32,650 bases of DNA, taken from an uncultured Acidimicrobium sp. (GTDB lineage: Bacteria > Actinomycetota > Acidimicrobiia > Acidimicrobiales > Ilumatobacteraceae). Numbering within the stretch: position 1 is the stretch's first letter; each line of letters starts with the position of its first letter. Made by a program: the position numbers and the translations under genes. The notes under the pieces were generated by a model, which was given only the letters and a program-made list of their open reading frames with translations, made no database searches and had not been told where the DNA came from. Where the stretch lies: assembly GCA_903895515.1 (NCBI GenBank), contig CAITUB010000213.1, positions 1 through 32,650 of the forward strand, written 5' to 3'. Of this stretch, positions 8,274 to 15,476 are shown in pieces.

Positions 8274-8301
8274 TTGCGTAAAGCAAAGAAATTCGCATAA
8301 T
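8274..8301 (+). promoter_or_regulatory. promoter candidate for DUF4193-like gene
   Basis: TTGCGT (8274-8279) and CATAAT (8296-8301) are separated by 16 bp, upstream of a 5' leader that carries a Shine-Dalgarno (AAGGA) before the ATG at 8353. Confidence 0.4.
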
Positions 8302-8352
8302 TGACCCCTTTATGGAGTACTCTCTCGCCGCACGCAGTGAAAGGAATTTTTA

Positions 8353-8823
8353 ATGTCAGACGACGATGTCATCGGTCCAGATGATCTAGATAGCGAGATA
8401 CTTTCTGCCCCCGAGTTAGACGGTGACGAACTCGATGGAGATGTACTTGAAATAGATGGTCTTGAAGACGATGGCTTTGCCGTTGACGAGGCAATTGACA
8501 TTGCTGAAGACCCTGATGAGATTCCCGTTGAATCCATTACGAAGAAGTCGACGGATGACGACGACGATGACGACGACATGCGCACTGAAGACGACGTTGA
8601 AGCCGACCTCGATGCCATCCTTCGAGAAAAACTTACCGCCGCGGACGATTCTCCTCCCGAAGAAGACGAGGAAGATGTTGTTGTTGACGACAAGACCGAT
8701 GGAATGGAACGTCTGCAACCTCGCCGGCCAGACGAAAATCAGTGCACCCAGTGCTTCCTCCTCGTTCGCAATAGTGCCCCTGGTTGTCCTGTTGAGGACG
8801 ATGCATGCCCACTTTTCAAATAA
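8353..8823 (+). CDS. DUF4193-like acidic protein with C-terminal zinc ribbon
   Basis: A 156-residue, very acidic protein. Residues 1-120 are rich in Asp and Glu, with a run of eight Asp near residue 70, and are probably disordered. The C-terminus has RPDENQCTQCFLLV, closely resembling the end of actinobacterial DUF4193 proteins (usually about 100 residues). Cys131, Cys134, Cys145 and Cys152 could bind zinc. Function is unknown; acidic tail plus zinc ribbon suggests binding to a basic partner such as RNA polymerase or a ribosomal protein, which is speculation. AAGGA lies upstream of the ATG at suitable spacing. It overlaps the next gene by 19 bp, so the pair is likely co-translated. Confidence 0.75.
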   Translation: MSDDDVIGPDDLDSEILSAPELDGDELDGDVLEIDGLEDDGFAVDEAIDIAEDPDEIPVESITKKSTDDDDDDDDMRTEDDVEADLDAILREKLTAADDSPPEEDEEDVVVDDKTDGMERLQPRRPDENQCTQCFLLVRNSAPGCPVEDDACPLFK

Positions 8824-9191
8824 CTGATCGAATCAAACAAGACGTGCGCAACGCACGAATGATTGGTGAGTTCACGGTCAAAATTGGTGCTCAGAAGTTG
8901 CCTGGGCTCATTTGGAGCGTGGTGTCAAAGATGCGTTCGTCTGTATATCCAGAAACTGTTCAACGCATTCGCCCAGAGGATGCGCCAGCACCTGTTGTTG
9001 ATCAAACACCATCTCTGCCACGCACTGCCGAACCGCGCGATGGGTACGACCTACTCACCGGCACACAAGTGGTTGAACTCATCGCGTCAATAGACGCGTT
9101 AGAAGTTCTCACCATTCTTGAATACGAGTGCACGCACCGCAATAGGGCAGTAGTTATTGCTGCGGCACAATCGGTGGTTGCTCCACAGTGA
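8805..9191 (+). CDS. conserved hypothetical protein with a short helical C-terminal domain
   Basis: A 128-residue protein whose ATG lies 19 bp inside the end of the DUF4193-like gene. The N-terminal half (RIKQDVRNARMIGEF, SVVSKMRSSVYPE) is basic and helical. After a Pro-rich linker, residues 80-125 (DGYDLLTGTQVVELIASIDA, then LEVLTILEYECTHRNRAVV) resemble a small helical module that recurs at the C-terminus of many actinobacterial proteins in the form 'YDxLsaxqVvxxLxxLsxxeLxxvxxYExxHrxRxtvl'. Its role is not known to me. It is coupled to the following acetyltransferase by a 4-bp GTGA overlap. No enzyme motif is visible. Confidence 0.65.
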   Translation: MPTFQITDRIKQDVRNARMIGEFTVKIGAQKLPGLIWSVVSKMRSSVYPETVQRIRPEDAPAPVVDQTPSLPRTAEPRDGYDLLTGTQVVELIASIDALEVLTILEYECTHRNRAVVIAAAQSVVAPQ

Positions 9192-9640
9192 ACGCCGCGT
9201 TGTTCTCGGTTCGAAGTGCAACTTCCGAGGATGCGTCTGCGCTTGCTGCATTAGAGCAATTATGTGTTCACGAAGCCCACAGTTTTCGTGGAAGTTCGCA
9301 ACTGTTGTCTACGGCGCCACTCATCGGGCTCGAACTCGACAACTTCCAAATCGATGGACGCCACATTGTTTTCGTTATTGAGTCGTCTGGCGAGATTTGT
9401 GGATTTGCTCAAATGGAGATTTCGGAATCGATTGCCATGGTCCGCCGTGTGTACGTCAGTCCAAAGGCTCGTGATTTGGGCGCAGGAGCCACGCTGATAG
9501 ACGAACTGCGTGCCCACGCACGATCGCAAGGATGCACGCGAATAGACGCCTATGCGTTGCCGGGTGATCGGCTGACCAAAAATCTTTTCGAGCGTGCGGG
9601 CATGAAAGCCCGGCTGCTTATTGCATCAAGCGACCTCTAG
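9188..9640 (+). CDS. GNAT-family N-acetyltransferase
   Basis: A 150-residue single-domain GNAT protein. Motif A is MVRRVYVSPKARDLGAG followed by ATLIDELRAHARSQGC (about 78-110), which provides the acetyl-CoA pyrophosphate loop. The end (NLFERAGMKARLLIA) matches the motif B region. The acceptor cannot be read from the sequence; small molecules or proteins are both possible. The GTG start overlaps the previous stop by 4 bp, so the three genes from 8353 form a coupled operon. Its stop overlaps that of the convergent crotonase by 3-4 bp, leaving no room for a terminator. Confidence 0.8.
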   Translation: MNAALFSVRSATSEDASALAALEQLCVHEAHSFRGSSQLLSTAPLIGLELDNFQIDGRHIVFVIESSGEICGFAQMEISESIAMVRRVYVSPKARDLGAGATLIDELRAHARSQGCTRIDAYALPGDRLTKNLFERAGMKARLLIASSDL

Positions 9641-10419
9641 CGTCCCTTCCACTGGGGTGGGCGCTTTTCGATAAATGCAGTCAGACCTTCTTTGGTGTCT
9701 TCCGATTTCAGAACTGCACCAAATTCTTGGTTAGTCATGCTGATGAGTTTCTCATCAGATTCATAAGCCGATGCCAAAACAATTTTCCGTGATGCCCACA
9801 CTGCGAGTGGAGCCGAAAGAGCGATCTTGTTTGCTAGCTCAATTGCGGCTTCAACAGCTTTTCCAGGCTCGACCAATCGATTCACCAGTCCTAACTCATA
9901 GGCACGCTGAGCTGACAGCGGATCACCAGTAAGGATGACTTCCATCGCAACGTTTTGACCAATTGCGCGAGGGAGTCGAAACAAACCGCCTGCGCCTGCG
10001 ATGAGATTGCGCTTTACTTCGGCAAGACCAAATGCAGAGCGAGTAGTAGCGATCACCATGTCGGCAGCCAACACAATTTCGCATCCACCAGCAGTTGCTA
10101 AACCATCGACGGCAACGATGATTGGCTTCTTACGATCGCGATACACAAAACCGGCAAATCCACCGCGCTCGGTGAAGAGATTGTTTTCTCCAGAGTTCAA
10201 GGCCTTCAGGTCGGCTCCAGCGCAAAACACTGGCCGTTCTTGACCTTCTGTGTTTGCACGAAGAATGCCCACCCAAACTTCGGGATCATTTTCTAGCTGA
10301 TCGAGAGCAATCTCGAATGCTTGAGCAACTGCGCCGTTAACAGCGTTTCGTGCTTCCGGACGGTTCAGAGTAATGAAACCGATTTGACCTTGTTTTTCAA
10401 AAGTTACGACGTCAGACAT
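9637..10419 (-). CDS. enoyl-CoA hydratase/isomerase (crotonase) family
   Basis: A 260-residue crotonase. The oxyanion-hole segments are CAGADLKAL (66-74) and GLATAGGCE (106-114). Both glutamates that activate water in enoyl-CoA hydratase are present 20 residues apart: Glu114 in GGCE and Glu134 in FGLAEV, the same spacing as in the rat enzyme. The C-terminal QEFGAVLKSEDTKEGLTAF and the FIEKRPPQWKGR end are characteristic of hydratases. It probably hydrates 2-enoyl-CoA in beta-oxidation or a related degradation. The ATG is 6 nt after TAGTCT, and no Shine-Dalgarno is seen. It stands alone on this strand; acyl-CoA dehydrogenase and synthetase genes occur later in the window but not adjacent. Confidence 0.88.
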   Translation of the reverse strand: MSDVVTFEKQGQIGFITLNRPEARNAVNGAVAQAFEIALDQLENDPEVWVGILRANTEGQERPVFCAGADLKALNSGENNLFTERGGFAGFVYRDRKKPIIVAVDGLATAGGCEIVLAADMVIATTRSAFGLAEVKRNLIAGAGGLFRLPRAIGQNVAMEVILTGDPLSAQRAYELGLVNRLVEPGKAVEAAIELANKIALSAPLAVWASRKIVLASAYESDEKLISMTNQEFGAVLKSEDTKEGLTAFIEKRPPQWKGR

Positions 10420-10425
10420 AGCTCA

Positions 10426-10431
10426 AGACTA
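10426..10431 (-). promoter_or_regulatory. -10 element of leaderless crotonase gene
   Basis: On the minus strand TAGTCT is followed by 6 nt and the ATG. Confidence 0.5.
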
Positions 10432-10445
10432 TGTCGGCAGCTGTC

Positions 10446-11810
10446 CTATTCGGAAGTTGAAGGTGCGTCTGCAGTTGCCGTCACTTCTGGAGTTGACGGT
10501 GCATCTGCAACTGGAGGTGCTGGTATTGCCTGAGGAGCCTTCGCTGGTGCAGGCTTGCCTTTGGGGCGCACAGGGCGTGTTGGTCGCAATGGGCGAGGGC
10601 TGTGTGCACCTGGAGCAACGACAATTCCGAACATTTGTGCAATCTGTGGCACAAGGGGAGCAACACGCTTCACCGTTGCCAGCACTGTTTCGTTTGGATT
10701 TGGCAGAACTGCTGCGAGTTTCACTTGACCACGTACAGGAGAAAACGCGATTGCCTCTAACAGTGCACAGAATCGATCAGGCGCAGTTTCCGAAGACAAC
10801 GCAGCTGAAGCGGCTGATGCCAACTGCGCGCCAAGTTCTGCAGGGAATGGTTGACCGGCCTTTGGTGGCTCACTCGAAATTTTCAACGCGCGAATCACTC
10901 GCGACACGGCAATAGCCGACTTGATGTCTTCCAGCCAACGTGTTTGTTCAAACTCTTGGCGAGACTTCAGCGCAGCCTTCAATTCGGTTGCAAGCGCACG
11001 AGTTGTTTCGTCGCGAACAACCATTGGATCGTCGGCGCCGACAACAACCTGGCGAAGATCACGCAAGTCGAGCAACTCGATATCAGCTTTTGCAGCTTCT
11101 GCTTTGTCGAGCCATTCTGCAACTCGCAACTTAGGAAGCAATTCTTGTGCCATTGAAATCAGACCTTCAGCAGGCACGAGTGGCTTGCCATCCTTTTTCA
11201 ATTGATCGTTCTGTTCCTTTACAGCATCGCGAACAGCTTTGATGCCGCCGATGAGTGCACGCTCTGCAACTCCACGCTGTTCAACAGGAAGTGTGTCGAG
11301 AACGGCGGAGCGATGAACGCGCTTTGGCTTGAGGCGTTTAGCAGCAGGACGCTTCGGCAATTCTGGGGGAGCAGTAAATGACGGACGACGTGGACGACGA
11401 TCGCCAGACTTTTCGCCTTCAGCACCCTCGCGCGGTGGACGCTTGTCGCCATCACGTCGTGGCTTGCGTTCGCCATCACGTGGTGGACGCTTGTCGCCAT
11501 CGCGTTTTGGTTTGCGGTCTTTGCTTTTGTCTGCAAGTTTTTGAGTTACTGGCTGAAACTCTTTTTCAGAGCCAAGCAGTTGCAAAATATTTCCACGAAT
11601 GGATTTTTCTTTTGTCTTAACAAGCGAAAGAATTTCTACACCGTCTAGATCGAACTCAGCTTCGACCTTGAGCGTGTCACCGGTCTTTGCGCCGGCATCA
11701 AGAATTGCACCATTGAGCGTTCCCTTAGGGGTCTTGGCGCCGGCTGCACGCCACGTCCACGTTCCATCTCCACGGTTACTGGTCAATTCGATATCAATGC
11801 GCTTAGACAT
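10446..11810 (-). CDS. conserved putative nucleic-acid-binding protein with basic Arg-Asp-Gly repeats
   Basis: A 454-residue protein in three parts. Residues 1-70 are a compact beta-rich domain (GDGTWTWRAAGAKTPKGTL, TGDTLKVEAEFDLDG) resembling an OB or cold-shock-like fold. Residues 95-165 are a very basic linker with two near-identical 16-residue repeats (100-115 and 116-131, each of the form KPxRDGDKRPPRxGxx). Residues 170-400 are alpha-helical (ERALIGGIKAVRDAVKEQND, LRDLRQVVVGADDP, RVIRALKISSEPPKAGQPFP) without a known catalytic motif. The tail is Pro/Ala-rich and disordered. I recall similar proteins in other actinobacteria but no established function. The arrangement suggests RNA or ribosome binding, which is inference. 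It is divergent from the carbonic-anhydrase-like gene with 74 bp between starts. Confidence 0.75.
   Translation of the reverse strand: MSKRIDIELTSNRGDGTWTWRAAGAKTPKGTLNGAILDAGAKTGDTLKVEAEFDLDGVEILSLVKTKEKSIRGNILQLLGSEKEFQPVTQKLADKSKDRKPKRDGDKRPPRDGERKPRRDGDKRPPREGAEGEKSGDRRPRRPSFTAPPELPKRPAAKRLKPKRVHRSAVLDTLPVEQRGVAERALIGGIKAVRDAVKEQNDQLKKDGKPLVPAEGLISMAQELLPKLRVAEWLDKAEAAKADIELLDLRDLRQVVVGADDPMVVRDETTRALATELKAALKSRQEFEQTRWLEDIKSAIAVSRVIRALKISSEPPKAGQPFPAELGAQLASAASAALSSETAPDRFCALLEAIAFSPVRGQVKLAAVLPNPNETVLATVKRVAPLVPQIAQMFGIVVAPGAHSPRPLRPTRPVRPKGKPAPAKAPQAIPAPPVADAPSTPEVTATADAPSTSE
11418..11513 (-). repeat. two tandem 48-bp repeats within the basic linker
   Basis: Units 11466-11513 and 11418-11465 encode the two 16-residue RDG repeats of the preceding protein. 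The DNA is nearly identical over about 30 bp per unit, pointing to a recent in-frame duplication. It is coding, not a CRISPR or mobile repeat. Confidence 0.7.
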
Positions 11811-11818
11811 GGGGCTCT

Positions 11819-11824
11819 ACGGTA
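11819..11824 (-). promoter_or_regulatory. -10 candidate for the 454-residue protein gene
   Basis: On the minus strand TACCGT is followed by 8 nt and the ATG, so the predicted leader is 1-2 nt. Confidence 0.35.
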
Positions 11825-11850
11825 CCTGCGAAAAGTGAGTTTCCCCAATA

Positions 11851-11869
11851 CGCACGCCATAAACGTGCG
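11851..11869. repeat. inverted repeat upstream of gamma-carbonic-anhydrase-like gene
   Basis: CGCACG (11851-11856) and CGTGCG (11864-11869) form a perfect 6-bp inverted repeat with a 7-bp loop. It ends 3 bp before the -10 hexamer TACGGT, a position where a bound regulator would affect polymerase. Confidence 0.3.
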
Positions 11870-11872
11870 CAC

Positions 11873-11878
11873 TACGGT
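11873..11878 (+). promoter_or_regulatory. -10 element of leaderless carbonic-anhydrase-like gene
   Basis: TACGGT is followed by 6 nt and the ATG. The same hexamer at the same spacing precedes the FHA gene. Confidence 0.5.
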
Positions 11879-11884
11879 AGGCGA

Positions 11885-12406
11885 ATGGCGATTTATGCAC
11901 TTGGCGACCAAGTCCCAAACATTCATGAAACGGCGTTCGTTCATCCCGATGCGGTGATCATTGGATCAGTCGAGATCGGTGCCGAATCAACGATCTGGCC
12001 TGGAGCGGTTCTCCGCGGCGATGACGGATACATCAAAATCGGCGCGCGAACGAGCATTCAGGACAACACCGTCATCCACACCACACCACAAGACCCAACC
12101 ATTGTTGGCGATGATTGCGTCATTGGCCACATCGTGCACCTTGAGTGCTGCATTATCGAAAATGGTGCTCAGGTGTCTTCCGGAGCAGTTGTATTGCACC
12201 GAGTGCGAGTTGGCACAGGTGCCATTGTCGCTGCGAATGCAGTCGTGCTCAATGATCAAGTTGTCCCACCTGGCGCGCTCGCCGTGGGAGCACCCGCCGT
12301 CATCAAAGAGGGCCGTGCTCGTACATCAGATATCGAGTTTGGTGCAGCTGTTTATGTTGAAAAAGGCAAGTGGTTTAAACAATCCATGCGCAAGATCTCT
12401 GACTGA
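11885..12406 (+). CDS. gamma-carbonic-anhydrase-like left-handed beta-helix protein
   Basis: A 173-residue hexapeptide-repeat protein (VIIGSVEIGAESTIWPGAVL, IKIGARTSIQDNTVIH, IVGDDCVIGH), the fold of gamma-carbonic anhydrases and YrdA/CaiE relatives. Of the three zinc histidines of the archaeal enzyme, His65 (VIHT) and His82 (IGH) are present. The third, expected five residues after His82, is Glu87; a histidine occurs instead at 85 (GHIVHLECC). The usual glycine after this Glu is Cys88. Either the metal site is rearranged or the protein is not an active anhydrase. It is a trimer in the family. The C-terminus is a short helix. No partner gene is adjacent: upstream is divergent, downstream convergent. 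Confidence 0.82.
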   Translation: MAIYALGDQVPNIHETAFVHPDAVIIGSVEIGAESTIWPGAVLRGDDGYIKIGARTSIQDNTVIHTTPQDPTIVGDDCVIGHIVHLECCIIENGAQVSSGAVVLHRVRVGTGAIVAANAVVLNDQVVPPGALAVGAPAVIKEGRARTSDIEFGAAVYVEKGKWFKQSMRKISD

Positions 12407-12409
12407 TTT

Positions 12410-13468
12410 TTAGTCAAGAACGGCAAGCAATGCCGAAGCATCAAAGTGATCAAGCATCGGCAAATAGATGCGTGTTGCGTCTTTGCGAAACTTTACGCTG
12501 ATGTCTTCGCGGAAAAACTTTGCGCCTTCGCGGATGACGTAATTGAGAATAAAGAACCGGTACGCCCACGGCAGAAATAACAACTCGCGTTGCGTGAGTG
12601 GAAAGACTTCGTGATACTGACGCAGAAACTTGATGAACCGCGGCTCTAACAGCGTGTGCGGGGAATAGGTAAAAGACGTTCGGTCGCCAGTTTCGGACGA
12701 CACTCGCGAAAAGAAATAGAAATCGAGCATGCGAGTATCAATGCGAAACCAGTCGTAATCCCAACGACTGAACAATTCGAACTGTGCGCGATGATGTTTG
12801 ACGGAAAAGTTGCCAAGATTCCAATCCACGAGAACTGGGATCTTCTCCCATTCGTCAAACCGGATCTTCTCTAGATGAAGCAAGAATTCATGCGTAGATC
12901 TTTTAGCAATTTCTATATCGTCATGACGCAATCCAAAATGTTCCGCCGCGAATTCGTGAGAGAGTTGGTCGAGTAAATGGATTGCATCGCCCTTGACAGA
13001 ATTAGATGTTGCCGGCAAACTCCCTGAAATTTGAGAACACTCGCGGTGGAAGGATGCAATTTCTCGAGCGAGGTTGCCAATTTGATCGTCATTCAATATT
13101 GATGGCAATTGCATCGCTCGTTCGATATCGGTGTAGAAAGCCACCCAATACGTACCGTCGTACCACGTGTAAGCGTGTCCATCGCGTGGCAAAACTTCTG
13201 CCAGAAAACCTTCCCAACGCGAACCTCGCAACAACTGCGCGCTGGTGAACAATCGATCGTGATCTTCGGCGAAGAGAAAATACGAGCCATACGAAGATAT
13301 TTTGGCCACTATGTGCGACGAATCGTCGAACACCACACGGAACACGCGGTTGGTAGAAACGTGGGCGCTGACTTCAATCAAGTTGTCAATGGTGCGCTTA
13401 CCGTCGTACTCCGACCAAGCTGTTGCGATCAACTGCTCAGCAAGTTCGCGGGAGGGGAATGCCGTCAC
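12410..13468 (-). CDS. aminoglycoside-phosphotransferase-fold protein, atypical kinase
   Basis: A 352-residue protein with the APH/choline-kinase fold. Lys56 (IVAKISSYGSY) fits the ATP lysine. The Brenner motif, normally HxDxxxxN, reads LVDWNLGN with Asp215 and Asn220 but no His (Val213 instead). The metal-binding DxD follows as WDYDW with Asp237 and Asp239. There are many aromatic residues near the C-terminus (LPWAYRFFILNYVIREGAKF). The substrate could be a sugar, amino alcohol or small metabolite; nothing in the neighbourhood decides it, and antibiotic resistance is not implied. The start is GTG without a visible Shine-Dalgarno or TANNNT signal, so its position is uncertain. It is convergent with the carbonic-anhydrase-like gene (3 bp apart) and lies 33 bp after whiB. 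Confidence 0.72.
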   Translation of the reverse strand: MTAFPSRELAEQLIATAWSEYDGKRTIDNLIEVSAHVSTNRVFRVVFDDSSHIVAKISSYGSYFLFAEDHDRLFTSAQLLRGSRWEGFLAEVLPRDGHAYTWYDGTYWVAFYTDIERAMQLPSILNDDQIGNLAREIASFHRECSQISGSLPATSNSVKGDAIHLLDQLSHEFAAEHFGLRHDDIEIAKRSTHEFLLHLEKIRFDEWEKIPVLVDWNLGNFSVKHHRAQFELFSRWDYDWFRIDTRMLDFYFFSRVSSETGDRTSFTYSPHTLLEPRFIKFLRQYHEVFPLTQRELLFLPWAYRFFILNYVIREGAKFFREDISVKFRKDATRIYLPMLDHFDASALLAVLD

Positions 13469-13501
13469 AGCGAGCCGAATGCGCTTACGTGCGCAGAATG
13501 A

Positions 13502-13807
13502 TTAACGCTGAGCGACTGCGCGAACGCCAATCGGCGCGATGAGTCGATAACCGGCGGCATGCCGTTCTTCTTCAGACTCTCCACCCCAAAAACCATACTC
13601 ATGATTCTCACGCGCAAAGGTGCGACACGTTTCGAGTACTGCGCATTGCGTGCACACGGTGCGAGCCATAGCTTCACGTCGCTCGCGGGCCTGTGGTCGT
13701 TCTGCAATTGGTGGGAAGAACACTTCGGTGAGTCCACGACATTCCGCAACGTCCATCCACTCATCATCGGTTTGCACTCGCTTAGTAGTGAACTCCAGTG
13801 ATGCCAT
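13502..13807 (-). CDS. WhiB-family iron-sulfur transcriptional regulator
   Basis: A 101-residue WhiB-like protein. The four cluster cysteines are Cys23, Cys52, Cys55 and Cys61 (CRGL, VCTQC, ETC), and the turn before the basic region is YGFWGGESEEERHA, matching the family G(V/I/F)WGG motif. The family binds [4Fe-4S] and the principal sigma factor region 4 and is confined to actinobacteria and their phages. GGGGG precedes the ATG at about 5 nt, a good Shine-Dalgarno. The gene has its own promoter candidate. It could be co-transcribed with the APH-fold gene downstream (33-bp gap). Which WhiB subgroup it belongs to cannot be told; the short C-terminus after the basic patch is unlike WhiB1's. Confidence 0.93.
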   Translation of the reverse strand: MASLEFTTKRVQTDDEWMDVAECRGLTEVFFPPIAERPQARERREAMARTVCTQCAVLETCRTFARENHEYGFWGGESEEERHAAGYRLIAPIGVRAVAQR

Positions 13808-13841
13808 GATGCCCCCGCAACGATTGACCTGCCCTGCGGAG

Positions 13842-13871
13842 AGATTAGGGGATAACTAACCGATCAGTCAA
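13842..13871 (-). promoter_or_regulatory. promoter candidate for whiB-like gene
   Basis: On the minus strand TTGACT (13871-13866) and TAATCT (13847-13842) are 18 bp apart, giving a leader of about 28 nt with a GGGGG ribosome site before the ATG. Confidence 0.4.
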
Positions 13872-13891
13872 TTAGACCATGTGCTCGGCGG

Positions 13892-14974
13892 TTAGGCCAG
13901 GAGAGCGCGAACTCCAGCCACAAAGGCGTCAATTTCTGGTTCGGTCATGTCCCATGCGGTCATCCAGCGAACCTGGTCAGCAGCGATGTCCCAGTCGTAG
14001 AAGTGAGCCCATTCCTGGAGTTGCGCACGCGGACCTTTGGCGATGATGGGGAACATGCTGTTGGCCGCGGGTGCGGTATTCAGTTGCAACGATGCAATGT
14101 CCTTCGTTTTGTCGAACAACATTCGCGCTGCCTTATTAGCTTGACCACCGAGAGTGATGAACAGATCATCGCGCAACATCGCTTCGTATTGAGCTGCAAT
14201 GAATCTCATTTTCGAATGCAGTTGCGTTACCTGTTTGCGCACGTACACGGACCGACCGGCAAACGTTGGATTGAAGAACACAACAGCTTCGCCAAAAATT
14301 CCACCCGCTTTTGTACAACCGAACGTCATCGCATCAACGCCGGCATCACGAGTGAATGCACGCAACGCATCACGAGACCCACCGAGCGCTGCAGTGGCAT
14401 TGGCGATTCGTGCACCATCGAGATACACGTACATGCCCATGCTGTGCGCGGCTTCGCTCAACGAACGAATTTCTTCAACCGAATACACAGCTCCCAATTC
14501 CGTTACCTGTGTAATGGCAACAATTCCTGGTTGGGGAGCATGCTGATTACCAAACATTGACTTCACCGATTCCAAATCGCTCGGACGAAGTTTTGCATCT
14601 GTTGTTGGAACCGTGATGAGTTTTGTTCCGAGCGCGCGCTCAGGCGCTCCCGTTTCATCAACGTTGATGTGTGACTGTGCTGCGCACACAATTGCATCTG
14701 CTGGACGCAACATGCTGGCAAGGGCGAACACATTTGCACCAGTACCGCCGTAGGCAAACTGGGTGACAACGTCGTGATCGAACAATTCCTTGAACGCAAT
14801 TTCCGTGCGTGCAGTAATTGGATCAGCGCCATATGCGGGCACATGTCCAACATTGGCTACAGCAATTGCCTCGAGAACCAGTGGGTGAGCGCCTGCAACG
14901 TTGTCGCTAGCAAACGATGATTTCGGTGGCGCAGGAAGTTTTGTCACAGAACCAGTATGGGGTGCCATCCACAC
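13892..14974 (-). CDS. threonine aldolase-family PLP enzyme
   Basis: A 360-residue fold-type I PLP enzyme of the beta-eliminating lyase/threonine aldolase family. Family landmarks are SDNVAGAHPLVLEAI near the N-terminus, YGADPITARTE, FAYGGTGANVFAL, the acidic residue pairing with the PLP nitrogen in YVYLDGARIANA, and the probable Schiff-base Lys222 in FGCTKAGG. Low-specificity threonine aldolases cleave threonine or allo-threonine to glycine and acetaldehyde. The usual 'R-S-D-T' start is here ASDN. The start is GTG at 14974; an ATG two codons in (14968) is equally possible. It is divergent from the zinc-finger gene, 31 bp away, and 84 bp upstream of whiB on the same strand. Confidence 0.85.
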   Translation of the reverse strand: MWMAPHTGSVTKLPAPPKSSFASDNVAGAHPLVLEAIAVANVGHVPAYGADPITARTEIAFKELFDHDVVTQFAYGGTGANVFALASMLRPADAIVCAAQSHINVDETGAPERALGTKLITVPTTDAKLRPSDLESVKSMFGNQHAPQPGIVAITQVTELGAVYSVEEIRSLSEAAHSMGMYVYLDGARIANATAALGGSRDALRAFTRDAGVDAMTFGCTKAGGIFGEAVVFFNPTFAGRSVYVRKQVTQLHSKMRFIAAQYEAMLRDDLFITLGGQANKAARMLFDKTKDIASLQLNTAPAANSMFPIIAKGPRAQLQEWAHFYDWDIAADQVRWMTAWDMTEPEIDAFVAGVRALLA

Positions 14975-14993
14975 ATTGAAATCAGTCTTGGCT

Positions 14994-14999
14994 TATCTT
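14994..14999 (+). promoter_or_regulatory. -10 element of leaderless zinc-finger gene
   Basis: TATCTT is followed by 6 nt and the ATG at 15006, which fixes that start over the in-frame ATG at 14901. Confidence 0.5.
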
Positions 15000-15005
15000 T
15001 TCGTC

Positions 15006-15428
15006 ATGACTAAATCGCATGATCTGGCAGTCACAAGGCCGGGCGAGCTGGGGAGCACTCGCACCGAGCGTCCAGTCACTGATATCGCCAAATGCGTGTG
15101 GTGTCGAACCCCGTTACCGGTGCAAACGGGCTCTGGACGGCCTCGCAGATTCTGCACTCAAGCCTGCAAGCAATGGGACTGGGTGGCTCGTCAGAGGGCC
15201 TCTGAGCTGGCTTTAAGCGAAGATGAGTTGGTGGTTACGCGCAGCGAACTCGACGCATTGCGCGACCAGATTTTCATCTTGAAATGTGCAATCGATGACG
15301 TTGAACAAGATCTTGATCCATCCATCGATCCGACAACACGAGATTTCAAAGCAGCATTGACGTGGTTGTTAGATGCCGCAAAACCCCTGATCAACGAGTC
15401 AATTTCGGGTATTTCCCAGCCTGGTTGA
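15006..15428 (+). CDS. FCS-type zinc-finger and coiled-coil protein
   Basis: A 140-residue protein. A zinc-binding module lies at residues 30-54: CVWC (Cys30, Cys33), then a Gly-Arg-Pro-rich turn, RRFCTQACKQW (Cys50, Cys54). Similar 'GRPRRFCS.ACR' modules occur in small actinobacterial proteins of unknown role and in some MerR-like and recombinase-associated proteins. Residues 65-110 form a helical, coiled-coil-like segment (ELALSEDELVVTRSELDALR). The C-terminal 30 residues are also helical. It is probably a DNA- or protein-binding factor. The start at 15006 is chosen because the longer frame would overlap the divergent aldolase and because of TATCTT 6 nt upstream. Confidence 0.68.
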   Translation: MTKSHDLAVTRPGELGSTRTERPVTDIAKCVWCRTPLPVQTGSGRPRRFCTQACKQWDWVARQRASELALSEDELVVTRSELDALRDQIFILKCAIDDVEQDLDPSIDPTTRDFKAALTWLLDAAKPLINESISGISQPG

Positions 15429-15476
15429 TCCAGACCTTTAGCCCATAATCATAGTTATGTAAAGTCAGGACAGATC

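Noticed and set aside
8310..8693. Ser-rich minus-strand frame across the acidic gene
   Set aside because: It is the complement of GAC/GAT repeats coding for Asp; codon pattern and Shine-Dalgarno support the plus-strand gene.
11418..11513. Possible CRISPR or mobile repeat
   Set aside because: The two units are in frame within a coding region and have no spacers.
14901..15005. In-frame upstream extension of the zinc-finger gene
   Set aside because: It would overlap the divergent aldolase by more than 70 bp, has no family match, and TATCTT 6 nt before 15006 marks the start.
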